This document shows, one piece after another, positions 36,894 through 47,234 of a stretch of 64,000 nucleotides of DNA. Location: NCBI GenBank assembly GCA_016934935.1, contig JAFGRW010000041.1, forward strand, positions 1-64,000. The letters are read 5' to 3'. Source of the DNA: Spirochaetota bacterium (GTDB lineage Bacteria; Spirochaetota; UBA4802; JAFGJZ01). Numbering within the stretch: the first letter of the stretch is position 1; every line of letters starts with the position of its first letter. The position numbers were made by a program, and so were the translations under genes. The notes under the pieces are model-generated. The model saw only the letters and a list, made by a program, of their open reading frames with translations. It was not told the origin of the DNA and did not search any database.

Positions 36894-38066
36894 ATGCGAA
36901 CAGGCTCTTTCATAGTTTTTTTCTCGGTTTTTCTTTCAATATATTCGTTGTCCAATGTCTTCATCTACTATACAGTTCGGAATATTTTTAAACTGAAAGG
37001 GATAAAAAAACTAATTTTAAAAATTACACATATTTTTATCGCATCATTATACATCTCATCAAGATTTTTAGAAAATTACTGGAGAAACAGTCTAACCGAA
37101 TCTCTGGCAACGATTGGCTCTTTCTTCCTGGCAGTTATGCTTTATCTTTTTCTTTTTTCTCTGGCAGGTGTTATAATTTGGTTTATTTTAAAACTAATAC
37201 CAAAGGCTAAACCGGTTACAATAAAGCACAAAGATAAAATCCTAAAACATGCCGGTATCTTTATGTTAGTATTTGTAACACTGATTACTTTGTACGGATA
37301 TTATCACGCCTGTTCTCCACAAGTTAAGCATCATAAAATTTCTATCTCTAAACCACAATTTTCTTCACACCTAAGAATTGCTTTTATATCTGATATACAC
37401 CTGGGTACCATTATAAAAAATAAACGTTTAAATAAAATGGTAACCAACGTTAACAGTTTTAACCCCGACATAATACTATTGGGCGGGGACATTGTTGACG
37501 AAGATATAGCACCGGTTATTAAATATGATTTGGGAGCCTTATTAACAAAACTGAATGCGCCGCTCGGTGTTTATGGTGTAACCGGTAACCACGAATATAT
37601 CGGTGGAGTTGAAAAAGCTGTAAAGTACCTTGAAGATCATAAGATCACAATGCTTAGAGATGAAGCAATCATTATTCCTGAACGATTGATTCTTATCGGA
37701 CGTGAGGATTTCAGTATTACAAGGTTCACCTCTAAAGCAAGGCTGCCACTATCCGAAATTATTAATAACCAGATTTCTTCTTCCGACTGGAAGCAACTAC
37801 CATCAATAATTGTCGACCATCAACCATACGGAATTAACGAAGCCATCACTCAAAAGGCCGACGTCATGTTAAGCGGTCATACACATAATGGACAACTATG
37901 GCCTATTAAATATATTGTATCTCAAATTTTTAAAATTCGTCATGGTCTAAAAAAATTTGAAGACACCTGGTTTCTGGTTTCAAGTGGTTATGGCACATGG
38001 GGTCCACCTGTGCGGGTTGCGACAGATTCCGAGATAATCATTATAGATCTTTTCCCTGAAAATTAG
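36894..38066 (+). CDS. Membrane-anchored metallophosphoesterase (YkuE/YaeI-like)
   Basis: A 390-residue protein with four hydrophobic segments in the first 150 residues and a calcineurin-like phosphoesterase domain after that. The metal-binding motifs are AFISDIHLG, LLGGDIVDE, GNHEYIGG and LSGHTHNGQLWP. Relatives act on lipid or cell-wall phosphates at the membrane, and UDP-diacylglucosamine hydrolases are distant kin; the substrate here is unknown. AAGGAAGG stands before the ATG. It follows the zinc-ribbon gene by 43 bases. Confidence 0.85.
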   Translation: MRTGSFIVFFSVFLSIYSLSNVFIYYTVRNIFKLKGIKKLILKITHIFIASLYISSRFLENYWRNSLTESLATIGSFFLAVMLYLFLFSLAGVIIWFILKLIPKAKPVTIKHKDKILKHAGIFMLVFVTLITLYGYYHACSPQVKHHKISISKPQFSSHLRIAFISDIHLGTIIKNKRLNKMVTNVNSFNPDIILLGGDIVDEDIAPVIKYDLGALLTKLNAPLGVYGVTGNHEYIGGVEKAVKYLEDHKITMLRDEAIIIPERLILIGREDFSITRFTSKARLPLSEIINNQISSSDWKQLPSIIVDHQPYGINEAITQKADVMLSGHTHNGQLWPIKYIVSQIFKIRHGLKKFEDTWFLVSSGYGTWGPPVRVATDSEIIIIDLFPEN

Positions 38067-38207
38067 CTTAATTCTTGACATGAAATATGTTACAAATATA
38101 CATATTAGATCATAGTTTATAATTTAACTGTTATAAAATTTCAAAGTGCCTTTGCATATAACGAAAAACAGTAATTTAACACAATATACCTATTTGGAAA
38201 AATTCAT

Positions 38208-39167
38208 ATGAAGATTTTTGTTACCGGAGGAACAGGTTTCATTGGCAGAAACCTTATTCCCAGACTTGTTCAAAAAAGACATAAAGTCACAGCTGTAGCC
38301 AGATCTGCGTATGGGAAAAGCCAACTTGATCTTATGGGAGCTACACCGGTCGACGGAAATCTTGCATCAGTGAGTACATTCACCAGTAACTTCAGTAAAG
38401 CAGATGCAGTAATTCATCTAGGTGCAAAAACTGAAAGCTGGGGATTGTACAACGATTTTTTCGAAATCAATGTTCGGGCGTCTGAAGAAATCACCGGTGC
38501 GGCATCCTACCATGGAGTAAAAAAACTAATTTACTTAAGCTGTGCCTCCGTAGTCTGCACAGGTAGCCCGTTATTTGATGTAGATGAAGACTATAAACCT
38601 TCTGGATTTCCTTCAGATAACTATAGCAAATCAAAAGCCATTGCTGAAGAAAAAGTTCGCAATGCCTCAAACCGATTAAATACTGTAATTTTGAGACCCG
38701 CCTTTGTCTGGGGTAAACAGGTTCCATTTATCGAAAGGCTCAGGCACCATACAAACCGAATCGGTTTTCCTAACATTGGGAAACGGGGTCATCAGTTTTC
38801 GACCTGCCATGTAGAAAACATTGTGGAAGCCATAATAACAGCACTTGATCAACCAGATAAAAGTGGAACTTTTTATGTAACCGACGGCGAACCTGTTGCT
38901 GTGAAATTCTTCATGCCGCAGCTTCTGCTATCTCATGGACTCTTTGCAGGCCGCGTAAACCTTCCACGCTCATTTGCACTTTTTATGGCAGGATTTTTTG
39001 AAGTTATATGGGCTATAATTCCCTTTAGAAAAACACCACCATTAACAAAGAACATAGTCAATATTCTAGGAAGCGAAGCAACTTTTAGCGACAACAAATT
39101 CAGAGAAGTTTTTTCTTATAAAAACAGGGTGCAATTAGAGGAAGAACTTCGATCAAGAAGATATTGA
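38208..39167 (+). CDS. NAD(P)-dependent epimerase/dehydratase (extended SDR)
   Basis: A 319-residue Rossmann-fold enzyme. The N-terminal nucleotide motif is VTGGTGFIGRNL, the acidic strand is replaced by VARSAYGKS, and the catalytic YxxxK is YSKSK (about 137-141) with an upstream Ser in YLSCASVV. The C-terminal half resembles 3-beta-hydroxysteroid dehydrogenase-like SDRs, which reduce or epimerise sugars or lipids. The exact substrate is unknown. Its last 15 bases overlap the convergent hybrid kinase gene. Confidence 0.82.
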   Translation: MKIFVTGGTGFIGRNLIPRLVQKRHKVTAVARSAYGKSQLDLMGATPVDGNLASVSTFTSNFSKADAVIHLGAKTESWGLYNDFFEINVRASEEITGAASYHGVKKLIYLSCASVVCTGSPLFDVDEDYKPSGFPSDNYSKSKAIAEEKVRNASNRLNTVILRPAFVWGKQVPFIERLRHHTNRIGFPNIGKRGHQFSTCHVENIVEAIITALDQPDKSGTFYVTDGEPVAVKFFMPQLLLSHGLFAGRVNLPRSFALFMAGFFEVIWAIIPFRKTPPLTKNIVNILGSEATFSDNKFREVFSYKNRVQLEEELRSRRY

Positions 39168-40877
39168 ACCATCTCTATGATTAAGTACTCCGCCAATAGA
39201 ACTATATAACTCATCAAGAGTAAACGGCTTAGATATAAAACCCGCGATATTTTTTTTATTTATTCTCTCGAATCTATCTTTCTGAACAAAGCCACTAACC
39301 ATAATCACAGGGACTTTAGGATTAATCTTATTAATAACCATAAAAACCTCATCACCGCCAATCCCTGGCATCATGATATCCAGCAACACCAGATCAATAT
39401 CCCTGTTATTTTGAATAAAAATATCTATACATTCCTGTCCATTACACGCCTCGATAACAGATAATCCAAAATTTTTCAGCATTCTTGATGTTGTGGCTCT
39501 TAACATATCTTCATCATCAACAAGAAGCACTGTTCCTTTAAGAGTCGCCCGGTTATGATGTTGAACACTATTAGAGGCTTTTACATTTTTTAGAACTGGA
39601 AACTTTAAGGTAAAAACTGCCCCGTTTCCCGGAGAAGAATCCACAGAAACAGAACCATTCATCTTGGTTGTCATCGCATATACCATTGACAACCCCAAGC
39701 CAGTACCCGAGTCCGAATCCTTGGTTGTAAAGAAAGGATCGAAAAGTTGTTTTTTTGTATCATCATCCATACCAATACCTGTATCAGATATTCTTATAAC
39801 AGCAAACTCCTTTTTCTTTTCGATCTTTACCCCACATTCAAGTTCAAGCACACCGCCATAAGGCTCGTCATTTGCACGCATTATTGTCATTGCATGAGAG
39901 GCGTTTATACAGATGTTCAGCAGTATTTGATCCAGTTTTGCAGGATCTCCGGCAATATATATATCTCTATCAAATCTATTAAAATTTATATTTATTGATT
40001 TATCAAAAGTGTTTTTACACACATGTGCAACCGTATCAAGAGCCTGATTAACTTCTACCTGTCCCTTTCCAATACTGTTATTCTTAGAGAATGCTAACAG
40101 CTGTTGTATAATTTCACGGGCGCGATCCGACGACCCCTGCATAACTTCTACATACTGATATAAATCGTCATCACTAATTTTATCTCCATTATCAAGCTGA
40201 TATTTCATAAGGCTAACTGTTCCGGTTATTCCACTTAAAATATTATTAAAATCGTGGGCTATGCCTCCTGCCAGCATACCAAGAGTTTCCAGTTTTTGCG
40301 ATTGTATAAGCCTGGCTTCCGTATCCAGCTCTTCAGAAAGATCACGCACAGATACAAGAATAACTATTTTACCCTGCAAATCGAGTCGTTGCATTCTTAA
40401 AGATACATAAACTTTTGTACTGTCGTTCCTGTGATATGAAGCCTTAACGCATGTTTCTCCCTCTTCGACAACCTGATCAAAATAACGTTTAACAGACGAC
40501 CCGAAGTTTTCACCTTCAAATTCAAACAGCTCCTTGAAATCGGTAACATCGCCAAACCTTTTTTTCGCGCTCTTGTTAATATCAAGAATTTGCATATTAC
40601 CAGCTTGCACTAAAAAAAGATAGTCTATGGAAGATTCAAAAAGTTCACGGTATTTCATCTCGGACTCAAAAAGCGTTGAGCAAAACGCTTTTTGACGCAA
40701 TATTTCACTAGAAAAGTGTTGTTTGATTAACCCAAGCTCCTCAATCCACTCATCCAGATTTTCAGGAGCTGACCGCTTCATAAGTAATAATTTCTCAGTT
40801 GCTGATTCAATTCGCTTGACCAGTGACATAAATGATCTTTCCAAATCCATGAAGTCTGTACTGTGATTTTTTTCCAC
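39153..40877 (-). CDS. Hybrid sensor histidine kinase (PAS, HisKA, HATPase, receiver)
   Basis: A 574-residue cytoplasmic kinase. After a coiled N-terminus, a PAS domain lies at about 75-190. The H-box is GMLAGGIAHDFNNILSG, followed by an HATPase_c domain with N-box LLNICINASHAM, DTGIGMDDD and GTGLGLSMVYAM. A C-terminal receiver (about 445-565) has VDDED, the phospho-acceptor in LLDIMMPGIGG and a Lys in FISKPFT. Signals are unknown; the receiver may tune the kinase. A GTG at 40877 with AAAAGGA upstream is the likely start. It reads against the SDR gene, with a 15-base overlap at the 3' ends. Confidence 0.88.
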   Translation of the reverse strand: MEKNHSTDFMDLERSFMSLVKRIESATEKLLLMKRSAPENLDEWIEELGLIKQHFSSEILRQKAFCSTLFESEMKYRELFESSIDYLFLVQAGNMQILDINKSAKKRFGDVTDFKELFEFEGENFGSSVKRYFDQVVEEGETCVKASYHRNDSTKVYVSLRMQRLDLQGKIVILVSVRDLSEELDTEARLIQSQKLETLGMLAGGIAHDFNNILSGITGTVSLMKYQLDNGDKISDDDLYQYVEVMQGSSDRAREIIQQLLAFSKNNSIGKGQVEVNQALDTVAHVCKNTFDKSININFNRFDRDIYIAGDPAKLDQILLNICINASHAMTIMRANDEPYGGVLELECGVKIEKKKEFAVIRISDTGIGMDDDTKKQLFDPFFTTKDSDSGTGLGLSMVYAMTTKMNGSVSVDSSPGNGAVFTLKFPVLKNVKASNSVQHHNRATLKGTVLLVDDEDMLRATTSRMLKNFGLSVIEACNGQECIDIFIQNNRDIDLVLLDIMMPGIGGDEVFMVINKINPKVPVIMVSGFVQKDRFERINKKNIAGFISKPFTLDELYSSIGGVLNHRDGSISS

Positions 40878-41171
40878 CTATTATATATCCTTTTAGCAAA
40901 TTAAACCGGTCTTATCCCATATCATTTTTATGACAATTAGCAATAATTGAATAGAAGCCAACTTTTATTCAATTCTAAGATAGCAGTAATTTGCAAGTTA
41001 TGCAAATCTTTTTTATAGAACTGTTAATTTATGAAATGCACATATTTTTCAAACCTGTTAAAAGATAAACTTGCAAGCAAAACCACACCTAATAGTATTT
41101 GACAGGTTTATCACTCCACAAGATAGGGTATCATTGATTATCCTTATGTTATTATGCTAAAAGGAGACTAT

Positions 41172-42842
41172 ATGGAAACAGGAACATCAAATTTTATTGA
41201 AGAAATAATCAACGACGATCTTAAATCAGGTAAAAACAGCAACGTGGTTACCCGTTTCCCGCCAGAACCTAACGGTTATCTGCATATTGGTCACGCAAAA
41301 TCAATATGCCTGAATTTCGGCCTTGCCAAAAAATATAACGGCAGGTGCCACTTGCGTTTTGATGATACAAATCCAAGCAAGGAAGAAGACGAGTATATCA
41401 ACTCAATTCAAGAAGATGTTCGCTGGCTTGGCTTTGATTGGGGTGATCATCTGCACTTTGCCTCTGACTATTTTGATAAATTATATGATTTCGCGATCCT
41501 CCTTATAAAAGAGGGAAAAGCCTACGTTTGCGATCTTAGCGCTGATGAAACAAGAGAGTACCGAGGCACTCTTAAAGAAGCGGGCAAAGAGAGCCCTTAC
41601 CGGAACAGATCAGTTGAAGAAAACCTTGAACTTTTTTCAAATATGAAAGCGGGTAAATACAAAGAGGGTGAAAAAGTTTTACGAGCCAAGATAGATATGA
41701 AATCGGGAAATATCTGTATGCGTGATCCGATTATTTACCGGATACAATACTCACATCACCATCGCACAGGCGATAAATGGTGCATCTACCCTATGTACGA
41801 CTTTACACACTGTCTTTCTGACGCAATTGAAGGGGTTACTCACTCGGTTTGCACACTTGAATTTAAGAATAATCGAGACCTTTATGACTGGGTTTTACAG
41901 GCAGTCAATTTCGAACATCGCCCAAGACAGATAGAATTTGCGCGACTTAACCTCAATTATACAGTCATGAGCAAAAGGCTGCTTCTTCAACTAGTCAGGG
42001 AAAATCATGTATCAGGCTGGGATGATCCACGCATGCCTACTATTTCAGGTCTCAGACGCCGGGGATTTACTCCCGAGTCAGTACGCGACTTTACATCACG
42101 TATTGGTGTCGCTAAAGCGGATAATATCGTGGATATAGCCCTTTTAGAACACTGTCTTCGAGAAGATCTTAACAAAAAAGCGAATAGAGCCATTGCTGTT
42201 TTAAATCCGCTAAAACTTATTATCGAAAATTTTCCAGAAAATGAAGAGCTGATGCTCGAGGCAAAAAACAACCCCGAAGATGAATCGGCGGGAAGCCGAA
42301 TGCTTCCATTTACAAAAGAATTATTTATCGAACGCGATGACTTCAAAACTGAAGCCCCCAAAAAGTATTTCAGGTTAGCTCCAGGTATGGAAGTTCGTCT
42401 TAAATTCGCGTTTTATGTAACCTGCACCGGTTTTAGTACCGATGATAAAGGCAACATAACAGAAGTCCGCGCCACATACGATCCCGATACGAAAGGCGGC
42501 TGGTCACAGGATGGACGAAAAGTAAAGGGCACAATTCACTGGCTATCAGCCAAACATGCAAAAAATGCTGAAGTACGTATATACGATAGGCTTTTCCAAA
42601 CTGCAAACCCTTACGATGCCCCGGAAGGTAAAACATTTCTGGATAATCTGAACCCGGAATCACTCACCACTCTAAAAAACGTAAAGATTGAAGAGTCGTT
42701 GGCAAACGCTGAACCTGGATATATTTGCCAATTCGAAAGAACCGGTTATTTTTGCAGCGATATAAAGGATCACACACACGAAAGACCTGTCTATAATCGT
42801 GCTGTACCTCTTCGGGACTCGTGGGCAAAAATTGATAATTAA
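41172..42842 (+). CDS. glnS: Glutaminyl-tRNA synthetase
   Basis: A 556-residue class I synthetase that charges tRNA-Gln directly. The ATP-binding HIGH motif is in [15 protein letters not shown] (about residue 32), and the KMSKS equivalent is VMSKRLL near 265. The [12 protein letters not shown] and [14 protein letters not shown] segments are specific to GlnRS rather than GluRS, and a C-terminal anticodon-binding beta domain is present. AAGGAG lies five bases before the ATG at 41172. Many bacteria use GatCAB instead; the GlnRS branch is usually traced to transfer from eukaryotes. No GatCAB genes are in the window. Confidence 0.95.
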   Translation: METGTSNFIEEIINDDLKSGKNSNVVTRFPPEPNGYLHIGHAKSICLNFGLAKKYNGRCHLRFDDTNPSKEEDEYINSIQEDVRWLGFDWGDHLHFASDYFDKLYDFAILLIKEGKAYVCDLSADETREYRGTLKEAGKESPYRNRSVEENLELFSNMKAGKYKEGEKVLRAKIDMKSGNICMRDPIIYRIQYSHHHRTGDKWCIYPMYDFTHCLSDAIEGVTHSVCTLEFKNNRDLYDWVLQAVNFEHRPRQIEFARLNLNYTVMSKRLLLQLVRENHVSGWDDPRMPTISGLRRRGFTPESVRDFTSRIGVAKADNIVDIALLEHCLREDLNKKANRAIAVLNPLKLIIENFPENEELMLEAKNNPEDESAGSRMLPFTKELFIERDDFKTEAPKKYFRLAPGMEVRLKFAFYVTCTGFSTDDKGNITEVRATYDPDTKGGWSQDGRKVKGTIHWLSAKHAKNAEVRIYDRLFQTANPYDAPEGKTFLDNLNPESLTTLKNVKIEESLANAEPGYICQFERTGYFCSDIKDHTHERPVYNRAVPLRDSWAKIDN

Positions 42843-42949
42843 GTTTTTAATACTAAGCAGCTGAAAGTTGTCTTGAAACATAAGTTCATTTTTATTATCA
42901 TTAATAAGGATACGAATAAGATTGATTAATATATTTCAGGAGTATATTT

Positions 42950-43267
42950 ATGGAGCAGCATCAATACATTCAATTTCTTCTTGAAAACAAGGGTTCTAAC
43001 TCCATTCAAAGAGTCGATACCAGACATGATTTTATTGAATTTGTGGGTACTCCCAAAAAACATCCAGTTGATAAAAACATTCTGGTTTTACTTACAAATC
43101 CCTTCGAAAAAAACAAACACTATTACGAGTTTTCTCTCGATAGCATATGTGATATTGAAGAATTAAACTCAGTTTCTGCTGACAATGGAGAAACTGCTTA
43201 TCAGGTACGTATTTGGGTACACAAGGGCTCACTGGCATTTAAAACCGAGCCATTTATTGTGACCTGA
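42950..43267 (+). CDS. Conserved-looking small protein, unknown function
   Basis: A 105-residue soluble protein, mixed alpha/beta by appearance, with no signal peptide, Cys cluster or recognisable motif. AGGAG stands eight bases before the ATG, so it is likely expressed. It lies between glnS and the DUF1848 gene, both on the same strand; only 27 bases separate it from the latter. Family not recognised. Confidence 0.55.
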   Translation: MEQHQYIQFLLENKGSNSIQRVDTRHDFIEFVGTPKKHPVDKNILVLLTNPFEKNKHYYEFSLDSICDIEELNSVSADNGETAYQVRIWVHKGSLAFKTEPFIVT

Positions 43268-43294
43268 TTTGAATAATTCTGATTATAGAAAATT

Positions 43295-44266
43295 ATGAAG
43301 AAATGGCCTCTTGGTTTTATAGGTGACGATCCTCAAAAATACCCGGCTCGCTCCCCTCTTATTATCTCTGCAAGTCGAGCCACAGATATTCCGGCTTTTT
43401 ATGGAGATTGGCTTGTTAGCCAGTTTAAACAGGGATTCGTCAACTGGACAAACCCATACAACGGCAAACTAAGTCCTATTGACCTGCGAAACTGTCGCCT
43501 AATCATTTTCTGGACAAAAAATGCGGCACCTTTTCTCAAATATCTGTCGTATTTTGATTCAAAAGGAATAAACTACTATTTTTTGCACACCTTGAATAAT
43601 TACGAAACAGAAGGTTACGAGCCTGGTGTACCTCCGCTAAATGAAAGAATTAGGACCTTCAAGATGTTATCCGACTTAATTGGCCCCGAAAAACTGATAT
43701 GGCGTTTTGACCCTATTCTTTTATCAGATAAACTCACATTAAAAGAACTTTTGTCAAGAATCAGGCAATTGTCAAAAGAGCTTTCTCCCTGCACAAAAAG
43801 GCTAATTATAAGTTTTATTAAAATTGAACGATATAAATCGGTAAAGCGCAATATTATAAAAACTCCTTTCCCAGTACGAGAACTTAATCACAATGAGAAA
43901 GTTTTCACTGCAAAATCAATACAGCATATATTCAGTAACTCTCCGGGAAAACCTGTAAAAGTTCAAACATGTGGAACAGCTGAAGACTTCTCCTCGTTTG
44001 GAATTAATCATGGAAGCTGTATAGACTACAACCTGATAACAGATCTATTTTATAATGACACCCGGCTTATGGATTTTCTAGAGTATACCCCATCACTATT
44101 TAATAATGATAATAAAATGCCATCCGCCTTCAAGGCGTCCGGTCAGCAGCCATTCTGCAACTGTCTGCAAAGTGCCGATATCGGTGCATATAACAGTTGT
44201 ACTCACAAGTGCGTATACTGCTATGCAAATCACAATCCCCATATAATAAAAAAATCACTCGATTAA
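43295..44266 (+). CDS. DUF1848 protein, radical-SAM-like Fe-S candidate
   Basis: A 323-residue protein with the DUF1848 pattern. It starts LIISASRATDIPAF, then NWTNPYNGK, IIFWTKNAAPFL, YYFLHTLNNY and WRFDPILL. The C-terminus carries a Cys-rich block CNCLQSADIGAY...CTHKCVYCYAN, where CxxxCxxC could hold a 4Fe-4S cluster as in radical SAM enzymes, but at the wrong end of the chain. Its reaction is unknown. The ribosome-binding site before the ATG is weak. Confidence 0.75.
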   Translation: MKKWPLGFIGDDPQKYPARSPLIISASRATDIPAFYGDWLVSQFKQGFVNWTNPYNGKLSPIDLRNCRLIIFWTKNAAPFLKYLSYFDSKGINYYFLHTLNNYETEGYEPGVPPLNERIRTFKMLSDLIGPEKLIWRFDPILLSDKLTLKELLSRIRQLSKELSPCTKRLIISFIKIERYKSVKRNIIKTPFPVRELNHNEKVFTAKSIQHIFSNSPGKPVKVQTCGTAEDFSSFGINHGSCIDYNLITDLFYNDTRLMDFLEYTPSLFNNDNKMPSAFKASGQQPFCNCLQSADIGAYNSCTHKCVYCYANHNPHIIKKSLD

Positions 44267-44346
44267 GCAAAAAGCATTTTTTTAGTTGCTACACACCCAT
44301 TATTTGTTATAAATTGTGTAAAGCTGATTAGACAATGGAGTCACTT

Positions 44347-44871
44347 ATGGGGTTCAAAATTAAAGATACCATTCTTAAAGCCATAGGTTATATATTTGCA
44401 ATTCCAGGTTTACTCGTATTCTTTATTGGTATCGCAATGTACCTGGTATCTAAAGACTCAACTGAAGTTGAAGCTGGAGCCGGTTTAACCATATTTTCCA
44501 TGGCTTTTGTTTTGCCCGGAATTTTCTTCCTTTACCGGGGATACAAGGCAACGAAAGAGGAGGAGATGGTCGAATCGCTTGCAATGATTATTCATGCAAC
44601 TCGACGTATATCCATAGACAACATTGCAGAAAAGATGGGAGTTTCGGTACCAACTGCCCGCCGGTTCATGCTGATAGCTCTTAAGCAAAAATTGATCAAC
44701 GGTTTTTTTGACCGGACAACAGGCGAATTTTTTACCGAAGAGGGAAAAACCGACACTTCTCCATTCAAGTTTTGTCCGCATTGCGGTTCTCCATTTAACA
44801 GAATGTTTTTACACGGCGAAACAATCAAGTGTCCTTCATGCGGATCAGTTTTTTCAGGTAATAGTCAGTAA
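44347..44871 (+). CDS. Membrane protein with winged-helix-like and zinc-ribbon domains
   Basis: A 174-residue protein. Two transmembrane segments (about 8-30 and 42-60) are followed by a helix-turn-helix-like segment, RRISIDNIAEKMGVSVPTAR (about 86-105), and a C-terminal zinc ribbon, CPHC...CPSC (about 138-164). This is an odd mix of DNA- or protein-binding modules tethered to the membrane. GGAG precedes the ATG at 44347, which is preferred to an in-frame start at 44335. Function unknown. Confidence 0.65.
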   Translation: MGFKIKDTILKAIGYIFAIPGLLVFFIGIAMYLVSKDSTEVEAGAGLTIFSMAFVLPGIFFLYRGYKATKEEEMVESLAMIIHATRRISIDNIAEKMGVSVPTARRFMLIALKQKLINGFFDRTTGEFFTEEGKTDTSPFKFCPHCGSPFNRMFLHGETIKCPSCGSVFSGNSQ

Positions 44872-44901
44872 TTTCTTAATTTTTTTAATAAGGACTTTCT
44901 C

Positions 44902-45855
44902 ATGAACATGATATACAAGCCCGGTCTACTATTCAAAAACCCTCATATCAATACTATTTACGCCTCCAGGTTCCGTAAAGTCGATGACGTATATACATCT
45001 AAATTTCTTCTGGAGTTAGCAGACGGAGATTTTTTAAATATCGATACTCGAATTGCCGGTTCCAGGCGAGCAATAGTAATTGTACATGGATTAGGAGGTC
45101 ATTCTAAAAGAACCTACGTTATGGGTCTGGCCAAAACATTCATTAATCTTGGCTATGATATCTTTGGAGTAAACCTGAGAGGATGCGGTGGAGAAACCAA
45201 CCGCCTGATTAAAACATACCATGCCGGCAAATATGATGATGTTGACGAAATCGTAAAGCATATTAGTGCCAAATACAAATATCAAGATATTGGAATAGCT
45301 GGTTTTTCTCTGGGAGGAGTGATAACTTCCAGATACTTTATAGAAAGCGGCAGTTCTTCACTCGCTTCTTTTGGCATTGCAATTTCAGCTCCATTTGATC
45401 TGGCAACGACATCTGAACTGCTATCAAATTCCCGGTTTTACATGAGCTATTTCTTAAAAAAACTTAAACGGGAAATGCAAAAAAAAGCAGATATTTTTGA
45501 TGAAATATCCATGGAAGATTACGATTCAATTAAGACCTTTGCTCAATACGATGACCGGTACACCGCTCCTCTTAACGGATTTCAATCAGCGGTTGATTAC
45601 TGGAAAAAATCAAGTACTGCATCACGACTTGAAACAATAAAAAAGCCCTTTCTAATTATCTCCTCTGAAGATGATCCGGTTTTAAGTAGAGAGAGTCTTC
45701 CATATGGAATCGATAAAAAAAACAGCTATATTAACGTTCAAATAACAAAATATGGCGGTCACACAGGTTTTCTTGATAGAACCGGAGTACCATGTTGGCA
45801 TGAAAAATGTTCCGCACTTTTTACAAAAAAAATTGGGCTAACAACAAATAATTAG
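44902..45855 (+). CDS. Alpha/beta hydrolase of the YheT family
   Basis: A 317-residue hydrolase with the YheT-type N-terminus (GLLFKNPHINTIYASRF). It has the oxyanion motif IVHGLGGHS, NLRGCGG, the nucleophile elbow GFSLGG (about residue 137), and a later DDP and GGHTGF region with the catalytic Asp and His. Members act on small esters; the natural substrate is unknown. AAGGA precedes the ATG. It starts 30 bases after the membrane wHTH gene. Confidence 0.85.
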   Translation: MNMIYKPGLLFKNPHINTIYASRFRKVDDVYTSKFLLELADGDFLNIDTRIAGSRRAIVIVHGLGGHSKRTYVMGLAKTFINLGYDIFGVNLRGCGGETNRLIKTYHAGKYDDVDEIVKHISAKYKYQDIGIAGFSLGGVITSRYFIESGSSSLASFGIAISAPFDLATTSELLSNSRFYMSYFLKKLKREMQKKADIFDEISMEDYDSIKTFAQYDDRYTAPLNGFQSAVDYWKKSSTASRLETIKKPFLIISSEDDPVLSRESLPYGIDKKNSYINVQITKYGGHTGFLDRTGVPCWHEKCSALFTKKIGLTTNN

Positions 45856-45892
45856 TTTAGCTATTCCTTAAATTCACTTTGAGGTGATCAGT

Positions 45893-47179
45893 ATGAACGA
45901 AGATAAAAAAACAGACCAGCGTAAAAACCCTAAGGATGCGGATACTGAAGGTAACGCTGCCTATATGGAATCAAAAATTGACGCTGAAGAATCAGAAGAC
46001 GAAAGTCTTATTGCCTCATTTTCAAAAAAATTCAGCCTTGGTAAAAAAGCACTTCAAGAAAGAGCCGAGTCACTCAACAACGATTTTCAACAAGCAGTAG
46101 AACAAACGGATGAGACGATTAAACGCATTAATAAACACTCCACTCTTCTAAGCATGATTACCCGACCGGCAGACTGGAAGAGTACTTATAGCGAATATAA
46201 AGCCCGTCGTAACAAAGAAAAAGAGGACCTTAACGTATACGGAATTCTTTTCGAAGGTGCCTCACCTTCAATTGAATATTACATGTTAACCATTCTCTCC
46301 TGCGTTATTGCAACTACGGGGCTTATACAGGGCTCTACCGCGGTAATAATTGGAGCAATGATAGTCGCACCACTTATGACTCCAATTCTCGCAAGTTCTC
46401 TGGGAGTTATTTGGGGAGATTTTAAATTAATGAGAATGTCATTTTTCTCACTTGTCAAGGGAGCCATTCTTGCAATCCTGATATCATCAGCACTTGCTTA
46501 CATAATACCGCTTTCATCATATTCGGATGAAATATTGGCACGCACAACTCCCTCACTGTTTGATATTCTTGTTGCTCTTGCATCCGGCTCTGTGGGCGCC
46601 TATGGATATGCAAATAAAAAAATCAACAATACACTTGTAGGTATAGCAATAGCCGTAGCTCTTATGCCGCCACTGTGCACTATTGGAATAGGTATCGGGA
46701 CGTTAAACAGTCAGATAGCTATAGGAGCAACAGTTCTTTTTTTAATAAACTATGTTTCAATATCACTAGCAGGTGCAATAATCTTTATGGTTATGAAAAT
46801 TCATCCAATAGCGGAAAAAGAAGGTGTTGTGATACGCCGTGCAACTTCACAGATTATTCTGTCTTTAATTGCATTATCAATCATTGCGGTTCCTATCGGA
46901 TCATTTATGATAAACGGTTACCGTTTAACAAGTATTAAAAATGAACTCAGGGATTTTGTGAAAAAACAACCTGGCGAATTGGGGATCGCATCTATCAATT
47001 CTGAAATTTCGCAGTTGCAATACACAAAACTTCGGTACACATATAAGGTCGAGGTTATGATCACTGCCGCATCTGAACCTGACTATGAGGCCTTCGAAAA
47101 ATTCATAGATAAAATATATAAAACAGATATTGTTGACAATATTAACATCAGTTTTGTACCGGCAATAAAATTACATTGA
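45893..47179 (+). CDS. DUF389 (TIGR00341-type) membrane protein
   Basis: A 428-residue membrane protein. A charged, coiled cytoplasmic N-terminus of about 120 residues precedes six to seven transmembrane segments, beginning with YYMLTILSCVIATTGLIQGS and VIIGAMIVAPLMTPIL. The last motif is the signature of DUF389. A soluble C-terminal domain ends the protein. Function of the family is unknown. A GAGGTGATC ribosome-binding site fits the ATG at 45893; the in-frame GTG at 45884 sits inside that site. Confidence 0.85.
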   Translation: MNEDKKTDQRKNPKDADTEGNAAYMESKIDAEESEDESLIASFSKKFSLGKKALQERAESLNNDFQQAVEQTDETIKRINKHSTLLSMITRPADWKSTYSEYKARRNKEKEDLNVYGILFEGASPSIEYYMLTILSCVIATTGLIQGSTAVIIGAMIVAPLMTPILASSLGVIWGDFKLMRMSFFSLVKGAILAILISSALAYIIPLSSYSDEILARTTPSLFDILVALASGSVGAYGYANKKINNTLVGIAIAVALMPPLCTIGIGIGTLNSQIAIGATVLFLINYVSISLAGAIIFMVMKIHPIAEKEGVVIRRATSQIILSLIALSIIAVPIGSFMINGYRLTSIKNELRDFVKKQPGELGIASINSEISQLQYTKLRYTYKVEVMITAASEPDYEAFEKFIDKIYKTDIVDNINISFVPAIKLH

Positions 47180-47234
47180 AGAGACTGATTAAATTGCTTG
47201 AATTAAATTCTTAGAAATAAGAAAAGGAGTGGTA

